A DNA stretch of 64,000 nucleotides. It comes from Paenibacillaceae bacterium. GTDB taxonomy: Bacteria > Bacillota > Clostridia > Lachnospirales > Lachnospiraceae. How positions within the stretch are numbered: position 1 is the first letter of the stretch; the number at the start of each line of letters is the position of its first letter. Below the pieces are notes generated by a model, which was not told where the DNA came from, searched no databases, and saw only the letters and a list, made by a program, of their open reading frames with translations. The stretch lies in the NCBI GenBank assembly GCA_015057715.1, contig SVDS01000003.1:1-64000 (forward strand), written 5' to 3'. Positions 38,353 to 47,980 of the stretch are shown piece after piece. The translations under genes were made by a program, and so were the position numbers.

Positions 38353-38383
38353 TAATGTTAGTATGGTAACATACATAATATAG

Positions 38384-38609
38384 TAGAGGTTGCGTTGCTT
38401 ATCAGTATATTGTCCGATGTATCAGGTACAGAGGAGGACAGTGGAAAGGAAGAGACGCCGAAGAACGGTATGGCCTGAACATATCTGTTCTGGGCATATG
38501 GTTAAGAGCCATATGACTGTCATCCGTATGGATGGGGAGCTACTTAAAGAAAGATGAGATTACCAGATTCTGGACTTTAAGAGCTGACCCTGTTGTCAGC
38601 TCTGTTTTT
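38384..38609 (+). ncRNA. lysine riboswitch (L box) with terminator, upstream of dapA
   Basis: AGAGGTTGCG, GTGGAAAGGAAGAGACGCCGAAG, CTGGGCATATGG, ACTGTCATCCGTATGGATGGGGAGCTA; terminator AGAGCTGAC...GTCAGCTCT-GTTTTTT (38580-38609). Confidence 0.9.
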
Positions 38610-38692
38610 TCGTTTTGACAGGAAGAACAGAGTGCCAAAGGGCCCTTAGAAGTTTACTATGTATAACGATAAAGAATCAGGAGGATAAGACC

Positions 38693-39577
38693 ATGGCAAT
38701 TTTTGAAGGCGCAGGAGTAGCGCTTGTAACACCATTTCAGGAAAACGGACTAGTCAATTATGAGGTACTTGAAAAATTAGTAGAGGAGCAGATTGCGGAA
38801 GGAACCGATGCGATTGTTGCATGTGGAACCACTGGCGAAGCATCTACCATGTCTCATGAGGAACATCTGGATGTAATCAGATACGTATGTGAGGTAACGA
38901 AGAAAAGAATTCCAGTCATAGCCGGAACTGGTTCTAATTGTACGGAAACAGCTGTTTATCTGTCTGTGGAAGCACAAAAACTGGGAGCAGATGGTCTTCT
39001 TCTGGTATCTCCATATTACAATAAAGCGACACAGAACGGATTAAAGGCTCATTTTAAAGCTGTGGCAGATGCTGTGAATATTCCGATTCTTCTATATAAT
39101 ATCCCAGGCAGAACCGGTGTAACCATAAAAGCTGAGACCATTGCAGATCTCTGCCTTACTGTTCCTAATATTTTAGGCGTGAAAGAGGCCAGCGGTGACT
39201 TTTCTGCCATTGCTGATTTAATGAGTCTGACAGATGGAAAAGCCGATGTTTATTCCGGCAATGATAATCAGATTGTTCCCATGATGTCTTTAGGCGGAAA
39301 AGGTGTTATTTCTGTTTTATCCAACGTTGCTCCTGCAAAGACACATGAGATCTGCCAGGCGTATTTTGACGGTGATGGTAAGCGCAGCGCAAAGCTTCAG
39401 TTGGAAGCAATCCCATTAATTAATGCCTTATTCAGTGAAGTCAATCCCATCCCTGTAAAAGCGGCGTTAAATCTCATGGGAAGACAGGCGGGACCAATGC
39501 GTCTTCCGTTAACTGAAATGGAAGAGAAAAATCAGGAAAATTTAAAAATTGCCATGAAAGAGTATGGAATTTTATAA
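38693..39577 (+). CDS. dapA: 4-hydroxy-tetrahydrodipicolinate synthase
   Basis: MAIFEGAGVALVTPFQENGLVNYEVLEKLVEEQIAEGTDAIVACGTTGEASTM...LLYNIPGRTGV. Confidence 0.97.
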   Translation: MAIFEGAGVALVTPFQENGLVNYEVLEKLVEEQIAEGTDAIVACGTTGEASTMSHEEHLDVIRYVCEVTKKRIPVIAGTGSNCTETAVYLSVEAQKLGADGLLLVSPYYNKATQNGLKAHFKAVADAVNIPILLYNIPGRTGVTIKAETIADLCLTVPNILGVKEASGDFSAIADLMSLTDGKADVYSGNDNQIVPMMSLGGKGVISVLSNVAPAKTHEICQAYFDGDGKRSAKLQLEAIPLINALFSEVNPIPVKAALNLMGRQAGPMRLPLTEMEEKNQENLKIAMKEYGIL

Positions 39578-39607
39578 GAAGTATATGCTATACATATGGA
39601 GGAAATC

Positions 39608-40366
39608 ATGATTAAGATGATAATGCACGGCTGTAACGGGGCCATGGGACAGGTCATTTCCGGTATTGCAGCGGAAGAGAATAATATAGAAATTGTTGCC
39701 GGTATCGATCCCAACATGACGAAAGAAAATCCGTATCCGGTATTTTCTTCTTTAGAGTCCTGTGATGTAGAAGCGGATGTTATTGTTGATTTCACTTCTG
39801 CAAAAGCTGTGGAGGGTCTCCTTCATTACAGCATTGAAAAGCAGATTCCGGTAGTTTTATGTACAACGGGACTTTCTGAGGATCAGGTAAAGCTGGTTGA
39901 AGAGGCATCCAGACAGGTAGCGGTGCTTCGGTCTGCCAATATGTCTCTGGGCGTTAATCTGTTAATGAAGCTGATAAAGGATGCTGCGCTTGTTCTTGCA
40001 GGGGCTGGTTTTGATATTGAAATTTTAGAAAAACATCACAATAAGAAACTGGATGCCCCCAGTGGAACTGCCCTTGCCCTTGCAGATTCCATTAATGAGG
40101 CGATGGATCAGGAATTCCATTACATTTATGACAGAAGCCAGGTAAGAAAAGCAAGAGATAAAAAAGAAATTGGAATTTCTGCAGTCCGCGGCGGCACCAT
40201 TGTAGGAGAACATGACGTGATTTTTGCCGGAACAGATGAAGTTGTTACCTTCCAGCATACCGCATATTCCAAAGCTATTTTTGCAAGAGGAGCAGTTTCT
40301 GCTGCCAAATTTTTAGCAGGGAAAAAGCCGGGCCTTTATACAATGAAAGATGTGATAGAAAACTAA
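39608..40366 (+). CDS. dapB: 4-hydroxy-tetrahydrodipicolinate reductase
   Basis: MIKMIMHGCNGAMGQVISGIAAEENNIEIVAGID...ILEKHHNKKLDAPSGTALALADSI. Confidence 0.97.
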   Translation: MIKMIMHGCNGAMGQVISGIAAEENNIEIVAGIDPNMTKENPYPVFSSLESCDVEADVIVDFTSAKAVEGLLHYSIEKQIPVVLCTTGLSEDQVKLVEEASRQVAVLRSANMSLGVNLLMKLIKDAALVLAGAGFDIEILEKHHNKKLDAPSGTALALADSINEAMDQEFHYIYDRSQVRKARDKKEIGISAVRGGTIVGEHDVIFAGTDEVVTFQHTAYSKAIFARGAVSAAKFLAGKKPGLYTMKDVIEN

Positions 40367-40440
40367 TTTTACAAAATTTTCCACTATAATTCATTTCTCC
40401 TTGACACATACTAAGCATAGAACACGAAAGGAGAAGTATT

Positions 40441-40752
40441 ATGAAGAAGATAAAACCATATGTATTTGCGATTCTTGTTATTATGTCAGTTATGTGCCTG
40501 ACTGCATGCGGCACAACAAAGGGAACTACCGGCACAAAAGGTGGAACAGGAACAACTACAGCAGCACAGACAACTGCAGGTGCCACAAAAGAATCTACAA
40601 CAACCACAACTGGTACGACAAAAGCTGATGAGGGCAAGGAAAGTACAGGCGCTATCAATGGTGCTGTAAAAGACGTGGAAAAAGGCGTTGATAAAATTAC
40701 CGGTGAAAGTAATGGTCAGCCTACCACAGAAAGTACAACAGCAGCAAAATAA
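40441..40752 (+). CDS. Thr/Gly-rich small lipoprotein
   Basis: MKKIKPYVFAILVIMSVMCLTACGTTKGTTGTKGGTGTTTAAQTTAG; lipobox LTAC. Confidence 0.7.
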   Translation: MKKIKPYVFAILVIMSVMCLTACGTTKGTTGTKGGTGTTTAAQTTAGATKESTTTTTGTTKADEGKESTGAINGAVKDVEKGVDKITGESNGQPTTESTTAAK

Positions 40753-40910
40753 TCTTTCATAAAAAGCTTCGGCATAAAATTATGCTTGAAGCTTTTTTTA
40801 CTTTCGTATATAATTAAATCAGACACACATCTTAAATTCTTTTCATCTGTTATCCCGTTTTTCTTCCTTTCCCCTTTATGTTATGCCTTATATCAGTCAG
40901 GAGCTTGTTT

Positions 40911-41273
40911 ATGAATTATATTTTAAAAAATTATCGCGTATTGAGATATAATAAAAGAAAGAAGCCATGGAGAGATCTGAAATGGGCATTTAACCGCGAG
41001 AAAAGTCAAAGCAGATTGCGTTATTTTTTGTATTGCTGCCTGTTTATAGAAGCTGCATTGATCTTTCCCAGTGAAAGAGAACGAATTTGCAGAGAGCTGG
41101 TAAAAATATATACAGTGAAAGACGAGATCATGGAAGAAGCAATTTCTAAAATATCATCATTTGAAGGAACGGAGGGAGAATTAAGAGAACGTGGCGTTTT
41201 GCTGGATTTAAAAGAAGGTGAATTAAAATTCTGGCAGAAAGTGGAGCGGAAGATCCTAAGCGAATCACATTGA
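40911..41273 (+). CDS. hypothetical protein
   Basis: MNYILKNYRVLRYNKRKKPWRDLKWAFNREKSQSRLRYFLYCCLFIEAAL...; CAGGAGCTTGTTT upstream. Confidence 0.55.
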   Translation: MNYILKNYRVLRYNKRKKPWRDLKWAFNREKSQSRLRYFLYCCLFIEAALIFPSERERICRELVKIYTVKDEIMEEAISKISSFEGTEGELRERGVLLDLKEGELKFWQKVERKILSESH

Positions 41274-41321
41274 GAAACAGACATGTATATTGGTCATTAG
41301 TATTTATAATAATAAAACCAG

Positions 41322-41350
41322 TTGCAATCCAATTTTCACTGTATTATAAT
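41322..41350 (+). promoter_or_regulatory. sigma-A-like promoter of purine genes, TTGCAA-N17-TATAAT
   Basis: TTGCAA 41322-41327, TATAAT 41345-41350, upstream of purC. Confidence 0.6.
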
Positions 41351-41419
41351 TTCTACTGAAACACCAGAGTTTTATTTGAAAAACTTATAAATTAATTCAG
41401 AAAAGGACAGGTGGATACC

Positions 41420-42127
41420 GTGGAGAAAAAAGAAATGCTGTATGAGGGAAAAGCAAAGAAGGTCTATACTACTGAAGATCCGGACGTGTTAATTGTTTCT
41501 TATAAAGATGATGCCACAGCTTTCAATGGTCTTAAAAAAGGTACCATTGTTGGAAAAGGTGCAATCAATAACCGTATGACTAATTTCGTTTTCAAAAAAT
41601 TAGAAGCCAAAGGTGTTCCGACTCATCTGGTTGAAGAGTTAAACGACCGTGAGACTGCAGTTAAAAAAGTAGAGATCGTTCCTCTTGAGGTAATCATCAG
41701 AAACTATTCTGCAGGAAGTTTTGCAAAAAAGATGGGTATGGAAGAGGGAATTATGTTTGCCTGTCCGACACTTGAATTCAGCTATAAAAATGATGACTTA
41801 GGAGATCCGTTTATTAACGATTATTACGCTCTGGCTCTTAATCTTGCTACAAAGGAAGAGATCGAAGCTATCACAAAGTATGCGTTTTTAGTAAACGAGG
41901 TTCTCATTGAGTATTTTGACACCTTAAACATTGATCTTATTGACTTTAAAATCGAGTTTGGCCGTTACCACGGACAGATTATTCTTGCCGACGAGATTTC
42001 TCCTGATACATGCAGACTGTGGGATAAAGACACTCACGAAAAACTGGATAAGGATCGCTTCCGCAGAGATTTAGGCGGTGTGGAAGACGCATATGAGGAG
42101 ATATTCCGCCGTCTTGGAATTCAGTAA
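41420..42127 (+). CDS. purC: phosphoribosylaminoimidazole-succinocarboxamide synthase
   Basis: [31 protein letters not shown]...[19 protein letters not shown] (GTG 41420 or 41411 possible). Confidence 0.97.
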   Translation: MEKKEMLYEGKAKKVYTTEDPDVLIVSYKDDATAFNGLKKGTIVGKGAINNRMTNFVFKKLEAKGVPTHLVEELNDRETAVKKVEIVPLEVIIRNYSAGSFAKKMGMEEGIMFACPTLEFSYKNDDLGDPFINDYYALALNLATKEEIEAITKYAFLVNEVLIEYFDTLNIDLIDFKIEFGRYHGQIILADEISPDTCRLWDKDTHEKLDKDRFRRDLGGVEDAYEEIFRRLGIQ

Positions 42128-42152
42128 ACAGCACAGAGAGGGTAGATATTTC

Positions 42153-43595
42153 ATGAGTAACGAATTGAACTTCAATATAGAAGAAGAGTTACATGAGGAG
42201 TGCGGTGTCCTCGGCATCTATGATTTTGACGGCGGCGACGTTGCTTCCACCATTTATTACGGTTTGTTTGCATTACAGCACAGAGGACAGGAGAGCTGCG
42301 GAATAGCTGTCAGTGATACCGAAGGTCCGAAAGGAAAAGTAAGTGCGCATAAGGGGATGGGATTATGTAACGAAGTTTTTACTCCCGAGGTTTTGGAAGG
42401 TCTTCATGGAAATATCGGAGTAGGCCATGTTCGTTATTCAACGGCAGGCAGCAGTACACGGGAAAATGCCCAGCCTCTTGTTCTTAATTATGTAAAAGGT
42501 ACTCTTGCCATGGCTCATAACGGAAATCTGGTGAATGCGCCGGAGCTTCGCAGAGAGCTGGAGTACAGCGGTGCTATTTTTCAAACTACAATCGATTCAG
42601 AAGTAATCGCGTATCATGTTGCCAGAGAGCGGGTTAAGACCCCTTCCGTCGAGGCGGCAGTTGCCAATGCCATGAAAAAAATCGTGGGAGCCTACTCCCT
42701 GGTTGTCATGAGTCCCCGTAAGCTGATCGGAGCCAGGGATCCATACGGATTTAAACCCTTGTGCATTGGAAAACGGGATAATTCTTACATCATTGTATCA
42801 GAAAGCTGCGCCCTTGATACCATAGGTGCGGAATTTGTCCGTGATGTTCTGCCTGGTGAAATTGTAACTATAACAAAAGACGGAATTGCTTCAGATACAA
42901 GCCTCTGCTTTAAAGAAAGAGCCAAAGAGGCCAGGTGTGTATTCGAATATATTTATTTTGCAAGGCCGGACAGCGTATTTGACGGAGTGAGTGTCTATCA
43001 TTCCAGGCTTTGTGCTGGCAGGGCTCTGGCTGTGGATTCACCGGTAGAGGCAGATGTGGTTGTAGGAGTCCCGGAATCAGGAAATGCAGCTGCCCTTGGG
43101 TATTCCCTTCAGTCGGGAATTCCTTATGGAACTGCATTTGTAAAAAACTCCTATGTAGGCCGGACTTTCATTAAGCCAAAGCAGAGCTATCGGGAATCAT
43201 CGGTGAGAATCAAGTTAAATGTACTTAGAGAAGCAGTTGTGGGGAAACGGGTAATCATGATTGATGATTCCATAGTCAGGGGAACTACCAGCGCCCTGAT
43301 TGTAAACATGCTTCGGGAGGCCGGTGCCAAAGAGGTTCATGTACGGATTAGTGCGCCGCCCTTTTTACACCCCTGTTATTTCGGAACGGATATTCCCGAT
43401 GAAGATCAGCTGATTGCCCATAACAGAAGCATTGACGAGATACGGGATCTTCTTGGAGCAGACTCCCTGTCTTATTTAAATATAGAACGTCTGAATGAAA
43501 TGGCGGAAGGACTGCCTATTTGTACAGCATGCTTTAGCGGAAACTATCCCATTGAACCGCCAAAAGAAGACATACGCGGGGAATACAGCAGATAA
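42153..43595 (+). CDS. purF: amidophosphoribosyltransferase
   Basis: HEECGVLGIYDFDGGDVASTIYYGLFALQHRGQESCGIAV...VIMIDDSIVRGTTS. Confidence 0.97.
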   Translation: MSNELNFNIEEELHEECGVLGIYDFDGGDVASTIYYGLFALQHRGQESCGIAVSDTEGPKGKVSAHKGMGLCNEVFTPEVLEGLHGNIGVGHVRYSTAGSSTRENAQPLVLNYVKGTLAMAHNGNLVNAPELRRELEYSGAIFQTTIDSEVIAYHVARERVKTPSVEAAVANAMKKIVGAYSLVVMSPRKLIGARDPYGFKPLCIGKRDNSYIIVSESCALDTIGAEFVRDVLPGEIVTITKDGIASDTSLCFKERAKEARCVFEYIYFARPDSVFDGVSVYHSRLCAGRALAVDSPVEADVVVGVPESGNAAALGYSLQSGIPYGTAFVKNSYVGRTFIKPKQSYRESSVRIKLNVLREAVVGKRVIMIDDSIVRGTTSALIVNMLREAGAKEVHVRISAPPFLHPCYFGTDIPDEDQLIAHNRSIDEIRDLLGADSLSYLNIERLNEMAEGLPICTACFSGNYPIEPPKEDIRGEYSR

Positions 43596-43731
43596 TAGGA
43601 CTTAAAAAACAGGGGCTGTCAGGCCGGTTTGCGCTGCATAACCGGAAGACGGTCCCTGACTGCTCTTCCCATAAGAAAGAAACTATGATAAAATAGCTCT
43701 ACAACGAAACCCAAGGAGGAATGAAAATAAC

Positions 43732-45162
43732 ATGACAGATCGTTACCAAAGCCCGCTGTCTGAGCGTTATGCCAGCAAGGAGATGCAGTACATTTTTTCT
43801 CCTGATAAAAAATTTAAGACCTGGAGAAAACTGTGGATTGCTCTGGCAGAAGTAGAAAAGGAACTTGGACTTCCCATTACGGAAGAACAGATAGAGGAAC
43901 TGAAGGCGTTTCAGGATGATGTAAATTACGAGGTAGCCATACAGCGGGAAAAAGAAGTCCGCCACGATGTAATGTCTCACGTATATGCATATGGAGTCCA
44001 GTGCCCCAAGGCAAAAGGCATTATTCATCTGGGAGCCACCTCCTGTTATGTTGGTGATAATACAGATATTATAGTTATGACAGAAGCACTTGTGCTGGTG
44101 CGTAAAAAACTGATTAATGTAATTTCGGAGCTGGCAAAGTTTGCAGACAGCTATAAGGAGTTACCAACCCTTGCATTTACCCATTTTCAGCCTGCCCAGC
44201 CTACGACTGTAGGTAAGAGAGCTACGTTATGGCTCCATGATCTTACCATGGATCTGGAGGATCTGGATTATCTTCTTGATTCCATCCGCCTTCTTGGTTC
44301 CAAGGGAACAACCGGAACTCAGGCCAGCTTTTTAGAGCTGTTTGACGGTGACATGGACAGAGTGAGAAAAGTGGATGCCATGATTGCAGAGAAGATGGGA
44401 TATAAGGGGTGTTACCCGGTATCTGGTCAGACCTACTCCCGGAAAGTGGACAGCCGTGTGGTCAACGTTCTGGCAGGAATTGCACAGAGTGCTCATAAGT
44501 TCTCCAATGATATCCGCCTTCTCCAGCATTTAAAAGAGGTGGAAGAGCCATTTGAAAAGAGCCAGATCGGTTCTTCAGCCATGGCTTACAAGAGAAACCC
44601 CATGAGAAGCGAGAGAATCGCCTCCCTGTCCAATTACGTTATGGCAGATGTGATGAATCCCATGCTTGTTTCTTCCACTCAGTGGTTTGAACGGACACTG
44701 GATGACTCTGCTAACAAACGTCTGAGTGTGCCGGAAGGCTTTCTTGCAATTGATGGAATTCTGGATCTCTATCTGAATGTGGTTGATGGTCTTGTGGTTT
44801 ATCCCAAGGTCATTGAAAAGCATATGATGGCGGAACTTCCTTTCATGGCGACAGAAAACATCATGATGGATGCGGTGAAAGCAGGCGGCGACAGGCAGGA
44901 ACTCCATGAGCGGATCAGGGAGCTTTCCATGGAAGCCGGAAAGAATGTGAAAGTAAACGGACTTGATAACAATCTGCTGGAACTCATTGCAGCAGACCCA
45001 TCTTTTAATCTTTCATTAGAAGAACTGAAAAAAAGTATGGATCCTAAAAAATATGTTGGCTGCGCCCCGGCTCAGGTTACCATATACCTTGATGAGGTGA
45101 TTCGTCCTCTTCTTAAGGACAACCAGGAACTTCTTGGTATGACAGCAGAAATTAATGTATAA
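43732..45162 (+). CDS. purB: adenylosuccinate lyase
   Basis: MTDRYQSPLSERYASKEMQYIFSPDKKFKTWRKLW...QIGSSAMAYKRNPMRSERIASLSNYV. Confidence 0.96.
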   Translation: MTDRYQSPLSERYASKEMQYIFSPDKKFKTWRKLWIALAEVEKELGLPITEEQIEELKAFQDDVNYEVAIQREKEVRHDVMSHVYAYGVQCPKAKGIIHLGATSCYVGDNTDIIVMTEALVLVRKKLINVISELAKFADSYKELPTLAFTHFQPAQPTTVGKRATLWLHDLTMDLEDLDYLLDSIRLLGSKGTTGTQASFLELFDGDMDRVRKVDAMIAEKMGYKGCYPVSGQTYSRKVDSRVVNVLAGIAQSAHKFSNDIRLLQHLKEVEEPFEKSQIGSSAMAYKRNPMRSERIASLSNYVMADVMNPMLVSSTQWFERTLDDSANKRLSVPEGFLAIDGILDLYLNVVDGLVVYPKVIEKHMMAELPFMATENIMMDAVKAGGDRQELHERIRELSMEAGKNVKVNGLDNNLLELIAADPSFNLSLEELKKSMDPKKYVGCAPAQVTIYLDEVIRPLLKDNQELLGMTAEINV

Positions 45163-45227
45163 GAAAGCTGCGGACAGACTGATCTTTAACAATGAGTCTG
45201 TCTGCAGTTTTTTGTGTGCAAGGAGGA

Positions 45228-46124
45228 ATGATGAGCAGTAGTCTGGAATATTATAAAGTTTTTTATTATGTGGCAACGTTAGGCAGCATTACACTGGCAT
45301 CTGAAAAACTCTGTATCTCCCAGCCAGCAGTCAGCCAGGCAGTCCGGCAGCTGGAACAGTCACTGGACTGCCAGCTTTTTATGCGGATGTCAAAAGGAGT
45401 AAAGCTGACCAGAGAAGGAGAATTTTTATTCGATTATGTAAAATCCGGTTTAGAGAGCATCTGGCACGGGGAAAATATGTTAAGACGGGTACGGGATTTA
45501 GAGACCGGTGAAGTGCGCATAGGAGCAAGTGATATGACACTTCAGTTTTATTTACTTCCTTATCTGGAAAAATTTCATGAACTTTATCCGGGAATTAAAG
45601 TAACGGTTTCCAATGGTCCCACACCAGAAACACTTCGCTTCTTATATGAAGGGAAGATTGATTTCGGTGTGGTCAGCACTCCCTTTGAAGCAAGGAACGA
45701 GGTAAAAAGTACTCCTGTAAAGGAAGTACACAATGTTTTTATTGCAGGTGAGAAGTTTAAGCATCTGGAAGGGAAAAAACTGAGTTATGATATCCTGAAG
45801 GAACTTCCCTGTATCTTTTTGGAAAAGAATACCAGCACCCGGACATTTATGGACGAGTTCTTAAAAGAGAGGGAAGTGGAGGTGGAGCCGGAATTCGAGC
45901 TTTCCACCAGCGATATGATCGTTCAGTTTGCCATGCGGAATTTAGGAATTGGCTGTGTGATGTCTGGATTTGCCCAAATGGAGCTTGAGAAAGGTAACCT
46001 GATAGAACTGCAGTTTAAGGAGTCCATGCCGGGGCGGCAGTTTGCAATTATAACGGACAGTAAGACTCCGATCTCTCCTGCGGGGAAGAAGATTCTGAAA
46101 CTGATGACCGATGATATAAGTTAA
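45228..46124 (+). CDS. LysR family transcriptional regulator
   Basis: SLEYYKVFYYVATLGSITLASEKLCISQPAVSQAVRQLEQSLDCQLFMRMSKGVKLTREG. Confidence 0.94.
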   Translation: MMSSSLEYYKVFYYVATLGSITLASEKLCISQPAVSQAVRQLEQSLDCQLFMRMSKGVKLTREGEFLFDYVKSGLESIWHGENMLRRVRDLETGEVRIGASDMTLQFYLLPYLEKFHELYPGIKVTVSNGPTPETLRFLYEGKIDFGVVSTPFEARNEVKSTPVKEVHNVFIAGEKFKHLEGKKLSYDILKELPCIFLEKNTSTRTFMDEFLKEREVEVEPEFELSTSDMIVQFAMRNLGIGCVMSGFAQMELEKGNLIELQFKESMPGRQFAIITDSKTPISPAGKKILKLMTDDIS

Positions 46125-46225
46125 ACTTATGTCAAATATAAATAATATTGACTTTACTTATGTGAATCTTTGCGCTATCATAGGGAAGTAAAAGGTATTT
46201 TTTCACTCATAGGAGGATTAATCGA

Positions 46226-47500
46226 ATGGTAAGAGCAATCGTAGGCGCCAACTGGGGCGATGAAGGAAAAGGTAAAATCACAGATATGCTGGCAAAGGAG
46301 TCCGATATCATTATCCGTTATCAGGGCGGAAGCAATGCCGGGCATACCATTATCAACAATTATGGCAAGTTTGCCCTTCACCTTCTGCCGTCAGGTGTTT
46401 TCTACAACCACACAACCAGCATTATCGGCAATGGCGTGGCATTAAACATCCCTTATTTAATTAAGGAAGTGAATGATCTTGTGAGCAAAGGAGTTCCAAA
46501 GCCGGCTATTCTGGTTTCTGACCGTGCACAGATTCTGATGCCATATCACATTCTGTTTGATCAGTATGAAGAAGAGCGTCTGGGAAAACGGTCCTTTGGT
46601 TCCACAAAATCAGGGATTGCACCATTTTATTCAGATAAATACGCTAAAATCGGTTTTCAGGTATGCGAACTTTTTGATGAAGAGTCATTAAAGGAAAAGG
46701 TGGAACGCGTTTGTGAGATGAAGAATGTTTTAATGGAACATTTATATCACAAACCAGCCATTGATCCGGAAGAATTATTTAAGACTTTACTTGAGTATCG
46801 CGAGATGGTAAAACCGTTTGTCTGCGATGTTTCCAATTATCTTCATAATGCAATTAAGGAAGGTAAAAATATTTTGCTGGAAGGACAGCTGGGATCTTTA
46901 AAGGATACCGATCACGGAATCTATCCTATGGTTACCTCTTCCTCCACTCTGGCAGCATACGGTGCAATTGGAGCAGGCATTCCTCCATATGAAATCAAGA
47001 ACATTACCACTGTTGTAAAGGCATATTCCAGTGCAGTTGGTGCCGGCGCATTTGTCAGCGAGATCTTCGGAGACGAGGCAGACGAGTTAAGACGCCGTGG
47101 CGGTGATGGCGGCGAATTTGGCGCAACGACTGGAAGACCAAGACGTATGGGATGGTTTGATGCAGTGGCTTCCAGATATGGCTGCAGAATTCAGGGAGCT
47201 ACCGAAGCAGCACTTACTGTTTTGGATGTACTAGGTTATCTGGATGAGCTTCCTGTTTGTATCGGATATGAGATTGATGGAAAGGTCACAAAAGATTTCC
47301 CAAATACGGTTGAGCTTAATAAGGCAAAACCAGTTTATACCACACTTCCAGGCTGGAAATGTGAGATCAGAGAAATTAAAAAATATGAGGATCTGCCAGA
47401 AAACTGCAGAAACTATATTGAATTTATTGAGAAAGAGCTTGAAACTCCCGTTACCATGGTTTCCAATGGACCGGGAAGAGATGATATTATTTATCGCTAG
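46226..47500 (+). CDS. purA: adenylosuccinate synthase
   Basis: MVRAIVGANWGDEGKGKITDMLAKESDIIIRYQGGSNAGHTI...TTGRPRRMGWFDAVASRYG. Confidence 0.97.
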   Translation: MVRAIVGANWGDEGKGKITDMLAKESDIIIRYQGGSNAGHTIINNYGKFALHLLPSGVFYNHTTSIIGNGVALNIPYLIKEVNDLVSKGVPKPAILVSDRAQILMPYHILFDQYEEERLGKRSFGSTKSGIAPFYSDKYAKIGFQVCELFDEESLKEKVERVCEMKNVLMEHLYHKPAIDPEELFKTLLEYREMVKPFVCDVSNYLHNAIKEGKNILLEGQLGSLKDTDHGIYPMVTSSSTLAAYGAIGAGIPPYEIKNITTVVKAYSSAVGAGAFVSEIFGDEADELRRRGGDGGEFGATTGRPRRMGWFDAVASRYGCRIQGATEAALTVLDVLGYLDELPVCIGYEIDGKVTKDFPNTVELNKAKPVYTTLPGWKCEIREIKKYEDLPENCRNYIEFIEKELETPVTMVSNGPGRDDIIYR

Positions 47501-47576
47501 GGTTTAAAAAAATTAAGCAGAGCATTAGGATTATTTCCTATTGTCTCTGCTTATTTTTGTTTTCTATTTTAGTCAA

Positions 47577-47807
47577 TTATTCTTTTTTTGTGGTATCAGT
47601 ATGGTTGTTATTATCATTGGGTTTAATTACCCGGACAACCAGCTGTGCAGCATATATAAATGCAGGAATAACTACTGTGGAATAGATAGCCGCCATCAGC
47701 CATTTCTTTGATTCCGCGCTATGAGAAAATGCGGATACCAGTGCAATAAGATAAAGGGAACAGATTAGTACCAGACCAACAATAGCCAGGGCGCGTTTCC
47801 ATTTCAT
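47577..47807 (-). CDS. small two-TM membrane protein
   Basis: 76 aa MKWKRALAIVGLVLICSLYLIALVSAFSHSAESKKWLMAAIYSTVVIPAFIYAAQLVVRVIK; RBS AAAGAGAGG. Confidence 0.7.
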   Translation of the reverse strand: MKWKRALAIVGLVLICSLYLIALVSAFSHSAESKKWLMAAIYSTVVIPAFIYAAQLVVRVIKPNDNNNHTDTTKKE

Positions 47808-47980
47808 GGGGAAACCTCTCTTTCTGAAAAAATTATACTGGGTTTATTATATCCCAAAACAGTACATTTGGAAAGAAATGTTTGGAAAATGTTCACAAAA
47901 TCTTCAGATATTGGAAACTGTACATTTCTCTCAATCTATAGTACACTTCTAATAGATTACAGACAACGGGGAAGGAGTGC

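Noticed and set aside
38384-38609. Possible novel leader RNA before dapA
   Set aside because: Matches the known lysine riboswitch (L box) signature motifs; kept as an annotated feature, not a novelty.
40275-40658. 127-aa minus-strand Val/Pro-rich ORF
   Set aside because: Mirror of the Thr/Gly-rich lipoprotein coding repeat on the + strand; compositional artefact.
40494-40748. ACA/ACT-rich stretch as a possible tandem repeat or CRISPR
   Set aside because: Encodes the Thr/Gly-rich part of a lipoprotein; repeats are irregular with no spacer structure. No CRISPR array was seen in the window.
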